Below, in pieces: positions 6,994-15,415 of a stretch of 23,897 nt of DNA. The position numbers were made by a program, and so were the translations under genes. The number at the start of each line of letters is the position of its first letter. The stretch's first letter is position 1. Below the pieces are notes generated by a model, which had not been told where the DNA came from, searched no databases, and was given only the letters and a program-made list of their open reading frames with translations. Origin of the DNA: Bacillota bacterium (GTDB lineage Bacteria > Eremiobacterota > SpSt-956 > JAKJGF01); contig JAKPQU010000605.1 in assembly GCA_029555925.1 (NCBI GenBank), positions 1-23,897 on the forward strand. Reading direction: 5' to 3'.

Positions 6994-7076
6994 ATTAATA
7001 TATTTGAGACATTTATTTAACTACCATTCCTAATTATATTTACTAACCTCCGGGAGAAAAATCTTTTAAATATTAT

Positions 7077-7137
7077 ACATCTAAGTCAAGAAGGGCAGGT
7101 GAATGAAAACCAGCTTTAGATGTAAATAGTTGGTTTT
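7077..7137 (+). promoter_or_regulatory. Possible pseudoknot leader before the UPF0173 gene
   Basis: ACATCTAA (7077-7084) is complementary to TTAGATGT (7116-7123). AAAACCAGCT (7106-7115) pairs with AGTTGGTTTT (7128-7137; one G-T pair). The four arms alternate (a, b, a', b'), so together they make a pseudoknot; the second stem alone followed by ATTTTT looks like a terminator. It ends 6 bases before the ATG at 7144, where no ribosome-binding site is visible. No known riboswitch class was recognised. Confidence 0.4.
7103..7129 (+). other. Possible 8-codon leader ORF
   Basis: ATG at 7103 follows GAAGGG (7090-7095) and AGGTGA directly upstream, and encodes MKTSFRCK before TAG. It ends 14 bases before the start of the UPF0173 gene, which lacks its own ribosome-binding site, so reinitiation is conceivable. 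It overlaps both arms of the proposed pseudoknot. It is very short and could be chance. Confidence 0.3.
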
Positions 7138-7143
7138 ATTTTT

Positions 7144-7845
7144 ATGAGAGTCAGGTGGCTTGGACATTCCTGTTTTCTAATAACGTCAGGAAGGGGTATA
7201 AAAATATTAACAGACCCCTATGGTAAAAATGTATCCTATACATTACCAAAGGTTGCTCCGGATATAGTAACACTCAGTCATCATCATTTCGATCATAATG
7301 CACACTGGAGAGCCGAAGGCAAGCCGAGAATTGTAAAGAGAACAAGTGATTTCTATGAAGAACATGAAGTAAATGTAAAAGGGGAAAACATAAAATTTAA
7401 AGGTATACCTACCTATCATGATACAAGTCTCGGGAAAAAGAAAGGCCCCAATACCATCCTGGTCTGGTCACTGGATGATATATCTTTCTGTTTCCTGGGA
7501 GATCTGGGACATATACCTTCCGAAAAAGAATATGAAACTATAGGAAAAGTAGACGTACTTTTTGTACCTGTAGGAGGGCTTACCACAATTGCCGCAAAAG
7601 AAGCAGCAGATATTGTAAACAGACTTTCTCCAAGCATTGTATTTCCAATGCATTTTAAAACAGAGTTCGGAGGAGAATCTCTCGCCAATATAGTGTCAGA
7701 TGACGTGTCAATATTTCTTGCCAGAATGAGAGATGTAAGAAAACTTGATACAGATTCCTTCAATTTTAACCCTGCAGACATAAAAGAAGCTTCACTTGAA
7801 GGGACAAGGGTCTATAATTTAACATATATACCGTCAGAAGAATAA
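7144..7845 (+). CDS. UPF0173-type metal-dependent hydrolase (MBL fold)
   Basis: This 233-residue protein is a complete metallo-beta-lactamase-fold hydrolase of the YtkL/UPF0173 group. Metal ligands are visible: H46, H48, D50 and H51 in SHHHFDHN (the HxHxDH motif), H92 in TYHDTS, D120 in FLGDLGH and H170 in FPMHFKTE. The opening MRVRWLGHSCFLI and LTDPYG are also typical. The substrate of the group is not firmly known to me. There is no signal peptide, so it is cytosolic. The ATG at 7144 is the only reasonable start because the frame has a stop at 7123-7125, but no Shine-Dalgarno site precedes it, which makes the structured leader at 7077-7137 and the mini-ORF at 7103 interesting. Downstream is a heptad palindrome, then dnaE. 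Confidence 0.9.
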   Translation: MRVRWLGHSCFLITSGRGIKILTDPYGKNVSYTLPKVAPDIVTLSHHHFDHNAHWRAEGKPRIVKRTSDFYEEHEVNVKGENIKFKGIPTYHDTSLGKKKGPNTILVWSLDDISFCFLGDLGHIPSEKEYETIGKVDVLFVPVGGLTTIAAKEAADIVNRLSPSIVFPMHFKTEFGGESLANIVSDDVSIFLARMRDVRKLDTDSFNFNPADIKEASLEGTRVYNLTYIPSEE

Positions 7846-7846
7846 C

Positions 7847-7922
7847 TGCGTGATGGGTGATGCGTGATGGGTGATACGTGGTACAATGATAGTATTCACA
7901 TGTTACTCATTACGCATCACGA
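7847..7922. repeat. Period-7 arrays in inverted arrangement
   Basis: The left arm (7847-7880) has GCGTGATGGGTGATGCGTGA, then TGGGTGATACGTGG; the right arm (7905-7921) has ACTCATTACGCATCACG. The arms are imperfectly complementary (CGTGATGCGTGAT against ATTACGCATCACG) and could fold downstream of the UPF0173 gene. Confidence 0.75.
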
Positions 7923-7944
7923 TTTAACCACAAACACCTCAAGC

Positions 7945-7980
7945 CTTCAGCAGCTAGCTATCAGCTATCAGCTAAAGCTT
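7945..7980. repeat. Period-7 repeat of TATCAGC units
   Basis: CCTTCAGCAGCTAGCTATCA then GCTATCAGCTAAAGCTT, i.e. TATCAGC TATCAGC with degenerate flanks. It lies in the upstream region of dnaE; the rest of 7981-8057 shows no clear promoter. Confidence 0.7.
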
Positions 7981-8071
7981 ATAAATCCTGATATTGTTAT
8001 TTAGGTCTCATAAAAGCTGACTGCGTACAGATGACAGCTGAACGCTTTAAAATAAATGGAGTTTTTAATTT

Positions 8072-11000
8072 ATGATTGATTATGTACACCTTCACGTTCA
8101 TACAGAATATAGCTTACTGGATGGTGCCTGTAAGATAAAAGAAATCGTGAAAGCCACAAAAGAAATGGGAATGAAAGCCCTTTCAATTACAGACCATGGT
8201 ACAATGTTCGGTATTATTGATTTTTACACTACCTGTATGCAGGAAGGAATAAAACCAATTGTAGGCTCTGAAATATATGTGGCACCGAGAACCAGATTCG
8301 ATAAATCCCCTGCATATGATAAAAAGCCATATCATCTGGTGCTGCTGGCAAAAAATCTGGACGGATACAACAGTCTGAGTGAAATAGTCAGCCTGGCCTA
8401 TCAGGAAGGGTTTTATTATAAACCAAGAGCAGATAAAGATATACTCAGGAATTACGCATCTTCGGGGAATCTCATAGCCCTTTCTGCCTGTATGTCAGGA
8501 GAAGTGGCATCTTATATACAGCATAAACAGCCGGACTTGGCAGAAAAAGCAGCCCTGGAATATATCGATATATTTGGTAAAGGTAATTTCTATCTTGAAA
8601 TCCAGGATCATAAGATTCCGGAACAGAAAGAAATCAACGAACATGTAGTGAAGATAGCAAGAAAACATAATATACCGCTAATTGCAACAAATGATGTTCA
8701 TTACATAAAAAAAGAACATGCTTTTTCCCATGATGTGCTGCTCTGTATCGGAACCGGCAACAAACTGTCCGAGAAAGAAAGGCTCCGTTACCCTACTTCA
8801 GAATTTTATCTAAAAACACCTGAAGAAATGAGCAATTTATTTTCCTTTGCTCCTGATTCCATAGAAAACTCCATGGAAATTCTGGAGAAATGCGATATAA
8901 AATTTACCTTTGACGAACTCCATCTCCCTGACTATATCGTTCCTCCTCCCTATGATATAGCATCCTATTTAAGACATCTGTGCGAAAAAGGCATGCCATG
9001 GCGTTATCCGGACAACTGGCAGGAACTTATGCCTAGATTGAACTATGAACTGGATGTAATTCATACAAAAGGTTATGACGCATATTTTGTTATAGTATGG
9101 GATTTTATAAATTACAGCAGAGAACAAAAAATCCCTCTCGGCCCCGGTCGAGGCAGTGCGGCAGGCAGTATGGTTTCCTATGTTCTTGGCATTACGGATA
9201 TAGACCCGCTGAAATACGGACTGATTTTTGAAAGATTTTTAAATCCTGAACGTAAATCCATGCCTGATATAGATATAGATTTCTGTTATACAAGAAGACC
9301 TGAGGTCATAGAATATGTAAAAAGAAAATACGGCACAGATCATGTGGCGCAGATTATTACCTTCGGACGTTTGAAAGCAAGGGCTGCCATAAGAGATGTA
9401 GGCCGTGTATTCGATCTGCCCATACCATTTGTAGATAAAATAGCAAAGCTTATTCCGACAAGAGCAAAAAATCTGAAAGAAGCTCTCGAAACGGAACAGG
9501 AACTCAGGGATCTGGCAAGAGAAGATATGAATGTAAAAAGACTGCTGGAAACAGCACAGGAACTGGAAGGGCTGGCAAGAAATCCCGGCATACATGCCGC
9601 AGGAGTTGTTATTTCCAGACATCCCCTCATAAAATGTGTTCCTCTTTACAGCTCCGGAGGAGATGGTATTTCGACTCAATATGAGATGAAAAACCTGGAA
9701 AAAATAGGACTGTTAAAAATGGATTTCCTGGGTCTACGAACCCTTACAGTTATGCATGATGCACTGGAATTGATAGAACAGAACAGACATATCACAGTAG
9801 ACATAACAAAAATACCTCTTGATGACCCTGCCACTGCGTCACTTCTTCAAAAAGGCCAGACAGTAGGAGTGTTTCAGCTTGAATCCGAAGGCATGACGAA
9901 AATAGTTATGGAACTTTCGCCGGAAAAATTTGAAGATCTCATACCACTGGTAGCACTCTACAGACCGGGCCCTCTCGGCTCCGGTATGGTAGACGATTTC
10001 ATTGCATGCAGACATGGGAAAAAGAAAATTCAATACAAACATCCGCTGCTGGAACCGGTATTAAAAGAAACATACGGAGTAATATTATATCAGGATCAGG
10101 TAATGAAAATCTCAAATGAGCTGGCAGGTTTTACCATGGGCCAGGCTGATTTATTGACAAGAGCCATGGGGAAGAAAAAACATGATGTTATGGCCCAGCA
10201 AAAAGGATTATTCATAGAAGGAGCCGTAAAAAAAGGAGTGCCTGCCAAAACGGCAGAAGAAATATTTGACCTCATGGCCTATTTTGCAGGTTATGGCTTC
10301 AATAAAGCCCACAGTGCCTGTTATGCCTATATAGTCTATCAGACTGCCTATTTAAAAGCCAACTATCCAGTGGAATTAATGGCAGCCAACATGACAAGTG
10401 TAATGGATAAAACAGAAAAGATAGCTGTTCTTATCAGTGAATGTAAGAAGATGGGCATAAAAATCCTTCCTCCCCATGTAAATATAAGTAATTTTGCTTT
10501 TAATGTTCAGGGAGATAATATTATCCTAGGGCTGGGAGCCATAAAAAATGTAGGTGAAGGAGCCATAAAGGCTATAGTAGAGTCAAGAAACAGAGATGGC
10601 AATTTTGAAAATCTCTTCGATTTCTGCCAGAGAGTAGATCTCAGGTCTGTCAATAAAAGGGTCATTGAAAATTTAATACTTGCAGGTGCCTTTGATAATC
10701 TCGGGGCAAACAGAGCACAGCTTGTAAATTCAATAGAACGAGCCATGGAATATGGCCAGCAGATTCAAAAAGAAAAAGACAGCCGGCAGATTCAACTATT
10801 TGACATGGATACGGAAGCAGCCACTATGCCTCCTTCTATCGGTGAGATGGAAGATTTTTCCTATGATAAACGTTTATCCCTGGAAAAAGGAGCCCTCGGT
10901 TTTTATATTTCAGGCCATCCCCTTACACCATATGAGGCAAAACTTAAATCCCTTATTACTGCAACAGCCGGTAAACTTCAGATGATAAAAGACAGAAGGA

Positions 11001-11572
11001 AAGTCACAATAGGAGGCATTGTTGTTCAGGTAAGAAAAACCCTTACAAAAAAACAGGAAAATATGGCATATGTTACCATTGAGGATCTGGAAGGAGAGAT
11101 AGAAACCATTGTATTTCCTAAATGTTATAAAGAATATGGGCAATTCCTGATAGAAGATAAAATATTATTGATAGAAGGCACAGTAAAAATTGAAGAAAGA
11201 GGCGGTTATTCTGATGATGATGAAGAAGTCTCGGAAAAACAAATAAAAGTAAGTTTTTTTGCGGAAAAGATTTCGGAATTTTCATTACAGGAACCGGAAG
11301 AAAATAAAGAAGATGAACAGGAGAAGGTCAGGAGCAAATATCAGGGAATACATATAAAAGTCCTTCTGGACAGTCTGGAATATACAAAACTGGAGACTTT
11401 AAAAGATTTTCTCCATTCTCAAATAAGTGAACAACCTGTGTACATACACCTTGAAAAAGGTATAGAGAAAAGATTAATAGCCCTGAATAAAGACTACTGG
11501 GCATCTCCCCTGGGCATAGAACACAACCTGTCCGGGCTGCTGGGAGAAAATGCCATAGTCTGGGTAGAGTGA
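8072..11572 (+). CDS. dnaE: DNA polymerase III alpha subunit (DnaE)
   Basis: This is the replicative DNA polymerase of the C family, 1166 residues, the usual DnaE length. The N-terminal PHP domain (about 1-215) retains its metal ligands: H8 and H10 in HLHVHTEYS, D17, D41-H42 in ITDHGTM, E67, H88, C140 and the D and H of ATNDVHY. This suggests an active PHP (possible proofreading nuclease), unlike the degenerate PHP of E. coli. The palm has PLGPGRGSAAGS and catalytic D399 and D401 in MPDIDIDF, with D551 in KMDFLGLRTL. GYGFNKAHSACYAYI and NPGIHAAGVVIS are present, and a C-terminal OB fold begins near VTIGGIVVQVRK. TGGAG lies about 10 bases upstream of the ATG. The stop is followed after one base by a kinase gene. 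Confidence 0.97.
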   Translation: MIDYVHLHVHTEYSLLDGACKIKEIVKATKEMGMKALSITDHGTMFGIIDFYTTCMQEGIKPIVGSEIYVAPRTRFDKSPAYDKKPYHLVLLAKNLDGYNSLSEIVSLAYQEGFYYKPRADKDILRNYASSGNLIALSACMSGEVASYIQHKQPDLAEKAALEYIDIFGKGNFYLEIQDHKIPEQKEINEHVVKIARKHNIPLIATNDVHYIKKEHAFSHDVLLCIGTGNKLSEKERLRYPTSEFYLKTPEEMSNLFSFAPDSIENSMEILEKCDIKFTFDELHLPDYIVPPPYDIASYLRHLCEKGMPWRYPDNWQELMPRLNYELDVIHTKGYDAYFVIVWDFINYSREQKIPLGPGRGSAAGSMVSYVLGITDIDPLKYGLIFERFLNPERKSMPDIDIDFCYTRRPEVIEYVKRKYGTDHVAQIITFGRLKARAAIRDVGRVFDLPIPFVDKIAKLIPTRAKNLKEALETEQELRDLAREDMNVKRLLETAQELEGLARNPGIHAAGVVISRHPLIKCVPLYSSGGDGISTQYEMKNLEKIGLLKMDFLGLRTLTVMHDALELIEQNRHITVDITKIPLDDPATASLLQKGQTVGVFQLESEGMTKIVMELSPEKFEDLIPLVALYRPGPLGSGMVDDFIACRHGKKKIQYKHPLLEPVLKETYGVILYQDQVMKISNELAGFTMGQADLLTRAMGKKKHDVMAQQKGLFIEGAVKKGVPAKTAEEIFDLMAYFAGYGFNKAHSACYAYIVYQTAYLKANYPVELMAANMTSVMDKTEKIAVLISECKKMGIKILPPHVNISNFAFNVQGDNIILGLGAIKNVGEGAIKAIVESRNRDGNFENLFDFCQRVDLRSVNKRVIENLILAGAFDNLGANRAQLVNSIERAMEYGQQIQKEKDSRQIQLFDMDTEAATMPPSIGEMEDFSYDKRLSLEKGALGFYISGHPLTPYEAKLKSLITATAGKLQMIKDRRKVTIGGIVVQVRKTLTKKQENMAYVTIEDLEGEIETIVFPKCYKEYGQFLIEDKILLIEGTVKIEERGGYSDDDEEVSEKQIKVSFFAEKISEFSLQEPEENKEDEQEKVRSKYQGIHIKVLLDSLEYTKLETLKDFLHSQISEQPVYIHLEKGIEKRLIALNKDYWASPLGIEHNLSGLLGENAIVWVE

Positions 11573-11573
11573 C

Positions 11574-13628
11574 ATGTATGATTTATATGGTAATCGCTAC
11601 CGGGTAATAGAAAAAATAGGACATGGGAGCATGGGGTATGTGCTGAAATGTCGCGATACGTGGCTTGGACGTAATGTGGCGTTAAAGGTTCCCTGGCCCC
11701 ATGTCATTGAACATGATAAAATTTCAACTGCCTTAAAACCTCTTAAAAGATTTCTCCGGGAAGCAAGAGAACTGGCCTGCCTTGACCACCCCAATATAAT
11801 AACCATCTATGATATAGGCTCTGAAAACAATATACCCTATCTTGTTATGCCCTTCATAGAAGGGAAAACACTGGATAAAATTCTCTCCTGCGGCAAGCCT
11901 GATACGGAAAAAGCTCTCGCTATAGCAATTGATATATTCGAAGCCATAGGATACGCTCACGCTCATGGTATCGTTCATCGCGATTTAAAACCTTCAAATA
12001 TAATCATTACGGAAAGCGGTAAAACAATGGTAATGGATTTTGGCATGGTCAGAAGAACAGGAAGTGATACTGAACTGACTGAAATTAATTCTATAATAGG
12101 GTCTGCCGACTATATCTCACCTGAACAGGCTATGTCGAGCAGAGTTGACTATCGGGCAGACCTATATTCCCTTGGTATAATTCTTTATGAATTATTCACA
12201 GGAGTCAAGCCTTTCCGGGGAGATAATATATTTTCACTCATACTTCAGCACATAAATGTCATCCCCCGGCCTCCAAGTTTTCACAACCCTTTCATTAACA
12301 TTAAGCTTGAAAAAATTATCATCAAGTTATTACAGAAAAACCCTGAAAAACGTTATGATGACTCTAAAAAAATCCTATCTCTTCTCAAAAATATTCTTTC
12401 CTCCGGCACTCAAACATCAGGAGAGAGATTATATAAAGAAAGAAATATTGATTTTACTATTCGACTCATAGGAAAAGACACAACTATTTATCGCCTTGTC
12501 TGCCTTGTAGACATGGTAAAATCAGGGAAAAATTTTGTATGTTCTATTATCGGCCCTGAAGGGACAGGGAAAAGCCGCATGGTTAATGAAATAATTACCA
12601 TTGCTTCCGTAAGAAAGATAAAATGTTTAAAAGAAGAACTCGGAGAAATTGACAGAGTTATTCCCTTTTATTGCACAAAGAAATTAATCAAAGAGTTGAA
12701 CATGGAGGACTTTATTCATAATAACCGGGATATTACATTGAAGGATTTTTCTTCTTTAATTACTGATAAACTGAAAGATTATACAAGCTCAGAACCTGTA
12801 ATAATAATATTTGACGATATATATTATGCAACAGATGATACAAAAACACTTCTTGCCTCTGTAATAAAAAATTCCATTCTTGAAAAGATACCTGTCTTAT
12901 GGGTTTTAACATCTCATAGAACTGAAAAACCTTTTTATGATACAGACTTGAAGAGAGAAGGAAAATTTGAAGAGATAAAACTGGAATATCTGTCACAAAA
13001 GGAATTCTCAGAATTAATAGAAGAATTCCTCGGAAAAAACAGGTTAAATGATGAAGCTATAGCTAAAATTTACAGGTTGTGTAATTATTCTCCTTTATAT
13101 CTCAAGGAAATCATAAAAGGTCAGAAAGGAATCTCTCTCAAAAAAAATAAAGAAGATATAATAAAATATACCATAGAAAATTTTAAGAATAATCCTCTAT
13201 TACAGTTGCTCTGTGTATATCATGAAGATTTATCTTTATCTATGGCAGAGGAAATTTTAAAGGAAGGTCCAAAAAAAATTTTAAAAGAATTTTCTTTACA
13301 CGATATAGTGAAATATAATAAAAATAATGATAGTTTTTCTTTTATACATCCATTGTATAAAAAGATATTATATGATAATATAACATCAGATATAAAGAAA
13401 ATTTTGCATAATAAAATTGTCCGGGTATATGAAAAAAAATTAAAAAACTATAAAAATGGTATTTTTTTTCTATTATGTGTGTTAATATATCATTCTCTTA
13501 AAGGAGAAGATATAGAGAAAACCTGTTATTACTGTGCAAAAATTAAGTTTTTTGCTTCTTCAACAGGAACCTGTAATGATTTATTTTACAGGTATAATTT
13601 ATTAAAAATTACTGATACAGCAGAATAA
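11574..13628 (+). CDS. Ser/Thr kinase fused to a STAND-type P-loop ATPase
   Basis: Residues 8-270 form a complete Hanks-type kinase: glycine loop GHGSMG (16-21), ATP lysine K38 in VALKV, E63, catalytic HRDLKPSN (135-142), DFG (155-157) and SPE (182-184). From about 294 a STAND/AAA_16-like ATPase follows: IRLIGKDTTIYRLVCLVD, Walker A GPEGTGKS (327-334) and Walker B VIIIFDD (409-415). The C-terminal 250 residues are Lys/Asn-rich and all-helical, ending LIYHSLKGEDIEKTCYYCAKI, a position where relatives often begin a TPR array. The protein stops there, so the sensor part seems missing or short. The ATG lies one base after the dnaE stop, indicating translational coupling; no strong Shine-Dalgarno site is visible. 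The second half is clearly more AT-rich than dnaE. ATP-dependent phosphorylation is well supported; the signal it senses is unknown. Confidence 0.9.
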   Translation: MYDLYGNRYRVIEKIGHGSMGYVLKCRDTWLGRNVALKVPWPHVIEHDKISTALKPLKRFLREARELACLDHPNIITIYDIGSENNIPYLVMPFIEGKTLDKILSCGKPDTEKALAIAIDIFEAIGYAHAHGIVHRDLKPSNIIITESGKTMVMDFGMVRRTGSDTELTEINSIIGSADYISPEQAMSSRVDYRADLYSLGIILYELFTGVKPFRGDNIFSLILQHINVIPRPPSFHNPFINIKLEKIIIKLLQKNPEKRYDDSKKILSLLKNILSSGTQTSGERLYKERNIDFTIRLIGKDTTIYRLVCLVDMVKSGKNFVCSIIGPEGTGKSRMVNEIITIASVRKIKCLKEELGEIDRVIPFYCTKKLIKELNMEDFIHNNRDITLKDFSSLITDKLKDYTSSEPVIIIFDDIYYATDDTKTLLASVIKNSILEKIPVLWVLTSHRTEKPFYDTDLKREGKFEEIKLEYLSQKEFSELIEEFLGKNRLNDEAIAKIYRLCNYSPLYLKEIIKGQKGISLKKNKEDIIKYTIENFKNNPLLQLLCVYHEDLSLSMAEEILKEGPKKILKEFSLHDIVKYNKNNDSFSFIHPLYKKILYDNITSDIKKILHNKIVRVYEKKLKNYKNGIFFLLCVLIYHSLKGEDIEKTCYYCAKIKFFASSTGTCNDLFYRYNLLKITDTAE

Positions 13629-13646
13629 ACTTCTACATCTGTCTTA

Positions 13647-13772
13647 TTACGGCAAAGGTAAATTAGTAACCGAATTTTTATTTATCGTGACGCGTAACGC
13701 GTGACGGGAGCAAAAACCTTAATTTATACATAAGATAGCTTTTTTCGAATACTATTTTACCTGGAGCGGTAA
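13647..13772. repeat. 126-bp palindromic repeat, TTAC ends (copy A)
   Basis: Its ends are TTACGGCAAAGGTAAAT and ATTTTACCTGGAGCGGTAA, inverted and partly matching. The centre has heptads CGTGACGCGTAACGCGTGAC then GGGAGCAAAAA. It shares the core, ACCTGGAGCGGTAAT and length (126 versus 125) with copy B at 13867-13991. It starts 18 bases after the kinase stop. Confidence 0.7.
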
Positions 13773-13866
13773 TCAGGAATTGTCAGGAAATAACTACATC
13801 ATATTTACAGTTTATATCGTACGCACGTATATCAATCGTTTTAATAATTTGTGAGAGTTATTTTTC

Positions 13867-13991
13867 TTACAGTCCTAGGTACAATAGCAGATAAACAGTC
13901 ATCGTGACGGGTAACGCGTAACGGGAGCAAAAATGTTATGTATAAATATGATGCATAATTTTTTGGGATATCTCTTTACCTGGAGCGGTAA
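13867..13991. repeat. 125-bp palindromic repeat, TTAC ends (copy B)
   Basis: It begins TTACAGTCCTAGGTACAATA and ends TTTACCTGGAGCGGTAA. The inner part has CGTGACGGGTAACGCGTAAC then GGGAGCAAAAA, as in copy A. The two copies lie in the same orientation, 94 bases apart, and fill most of the gap 13629-14056. Confidence 0.7.
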
Positions 13992-14056
13992 TGAGTTTAA
14001 TGAAGGATGAGAAAAGTATCTAAAATTGTAGTAATTAATAAAAAAGGAGAAAGACA

Positions 14057-15322
14057 GTGAATACGGAGATAATTTTCTTCTGGATATTAGCCGGTATATA
14101 TTCTTTAATAATTTTGCTGGAACTGAGAGGTCATTATATAGAAGATAATCAAAAGAGGGATATATTTGAAAGACCTAATTTTTTTCTGTGGTTTTTAAGC
14201 AGACAGTATTACCTGTCCGGATTGCAGGCTCTGGAGAGAAAGAAATACAAAAAAGCTTTACTGCAATTCAAAAGAGCTTTACAGTTTGATCCTCATTATG
14301 GCCCTGCCTGTTTAGAACTGGGGAAATCTCTATTTTTTATTGGTAAACTGCAGTCATCTCAGAGCATGATAGAAAAGGCCGTTAAACTGGAAGAGGGAAA
14401 CTCCCAGAATCATCTTAACCTTGGCATAGTACTTGCTGCCCAGGGGAATTATCAGGAAGCCATCGTTCATCTCGACAGGGCCTACTCAATAGATAAAAAT
14501 GATTTTGAAACCTCTCTGTACAGAGGAGCATGCCTTTTTGAATTAAGGAAAATAAATCTGTCAGTAGAAAGTTTTATAAAAGGCCTTCAACTTGTATCAA
14601 ACCATCAGATGTTTACAACTATAGTTGAGAGGTTTGTCAGAGTCTTCGATAGTGTTTTATATAAAGCTGTAATAAATTTCCTGGAAAAACTTGATATAAA
14701 ATACGATGATATAACAGTAAATGATCACTTTGAACGAAGTTTTAACGGAGTTTATATAGATGATAAAGACATCACTTTTTCACCTGTTGAAAAATGTGCC
14801 ATTCTTATGATCAGCTTTCCTGCAAAAGACTGTGCTTCTATTATGCAGAAATTTCCTTCCATATTCATAAAAAAACTTGCAGAAATAATAGCCAGTCTGT
14901 CCGATGTAAAATTAAAAGAAAAGAAACTTGTATTCAGTGAATTTCTTGAAACAATAGACTGGCGCGAGATAATCAAGACAGAATCGGAAGAAGCAAAAAA
15001 ATATTATAATCTGGGCAAATCTTTTATGGAAAGAACCAACCTTGACCTTGCAATAACACAGTTTAAAAAAGCTCTCAGAATTGACCCTAATTATATTGAA
15101 GCCCGTAAAGACCTTGGCTATGCGTTTGCAAAAAACGGGCAGATAAATGACGCCATTTCAGAATGGGAAAAAGTTATATCTTCAGGAGTAAAGGATGCAG
15201 AACTGCATAAAAAACTCGGTGATGCCTATGCCAAACAGGGTAACCTGACACAGGCCAGTTATGAATGGAAAAAAGCCTCAGCAGTTGAGCGAAGCAACGG
15301 GTCAGTAATAAGTGACCAGTGA
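14057..15322 (+). CDS. Membrane-anchored TPR protein with internal FliG-N-like domain
   Basis: The 421-residue protein starts with a membrane segment (5-22). Residues about 50-183 hold four TPR units (for example YLSGLQALERKKYKKALLQF and HLNLGIVLAAQGNYQEAIVH) and about 312-410 hold three more (KYYNLGKSFMERTNLDLAIT, KKLGDAYAKQGNLTQASYEW). Between them, residues 242-299 (SPVEKCAILMISFPAKD...IIASL...FSEFLETI) closely follow the FliG N-terminal domain pattern (EKAAILLLSL...L...IA.L......VL.EFLE). This similarity is from pattern reading. The GTG at 14057 is supported by AAGGAGA 7 bases upstream. The last residues and stop are encoded by a short repeat (GTGACCAGTGATAAATTAGC). It sits between two kinase genes and may scaffold the signalling complex at the membrane (inference). 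Confidence 0.85.
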   Translation: MNTEIIFFWILAGIYSLIILLELRGHYIEDNQKRDIFERPNFFLWFLSRQYYLSGLQALERKKYKKALLQFKRALQFDPHYGPACLELGKSLFFIGKLQSSQSMIEKAVKLEEGNSQNHLNLGIVLAAQGNYQEAIVHLDRAYSIDKNDFETSLYRGACLFELRKINLSVESFIKGLQLVSNHQMFTTIVERFVRVFDSVLYKAVINFLEKLDIKYDDITVNDHFERSFNGVYIDDKDITFSPVEKCAILMISFPAKDCASIMQKFPSIFIKKLAEIIASLSDVKLKEKKLVFSEFLETIDWREIIKTESEEAKKYYNLGKSFMERTNLDLAITQFKKALRIDPNYIEARKDLGYAFAKNGQINDAISEWEKVISSGVKDAELHKKLGDAYAKQGNLTQASYEWKKASAVERSNGSVISDQ

Positions 15323-15415
15323 TAAATTAGCTGCCAGCTATCAACCCAGGTATCGATCTCAGAGAACTGGATGGATGGGATGAGTGACCAGCGATAAATT
15401 AGCCGTCAGCTTTCA
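15311..15415. repeat. Direct repeat pair across the TPR gene's stop codon
   Basis: AGTGACCAGTGATAAATTAG (from 15311) and AGTGACCAGCGATAAATTAG (from 15383), each followed by heptad-like CTGCCAGCTATCA or CCGTCAGCTTTCA. The first copy includes the final codons and the TGA stop (15320-15322) of the TPR gene. Confidence 0.75.

Noticed and set aside
9239..9679. Minus-strand ORF of 146 codons inside dnaE
   Set aside because: The plus frame encodes the catalytic DnaE palm with all motifs; the antisense frame has no recognisable domain.
13867..13890. CAGTCCTAGGTACAAT resembling the -10 region of widely used synthetic constitutive promoters
   Set aside because: It lies inside the left arm of palindromic copy B, has no acceptable -35 box at 17 bases, and copy A differs here, so it is probably coincidence.
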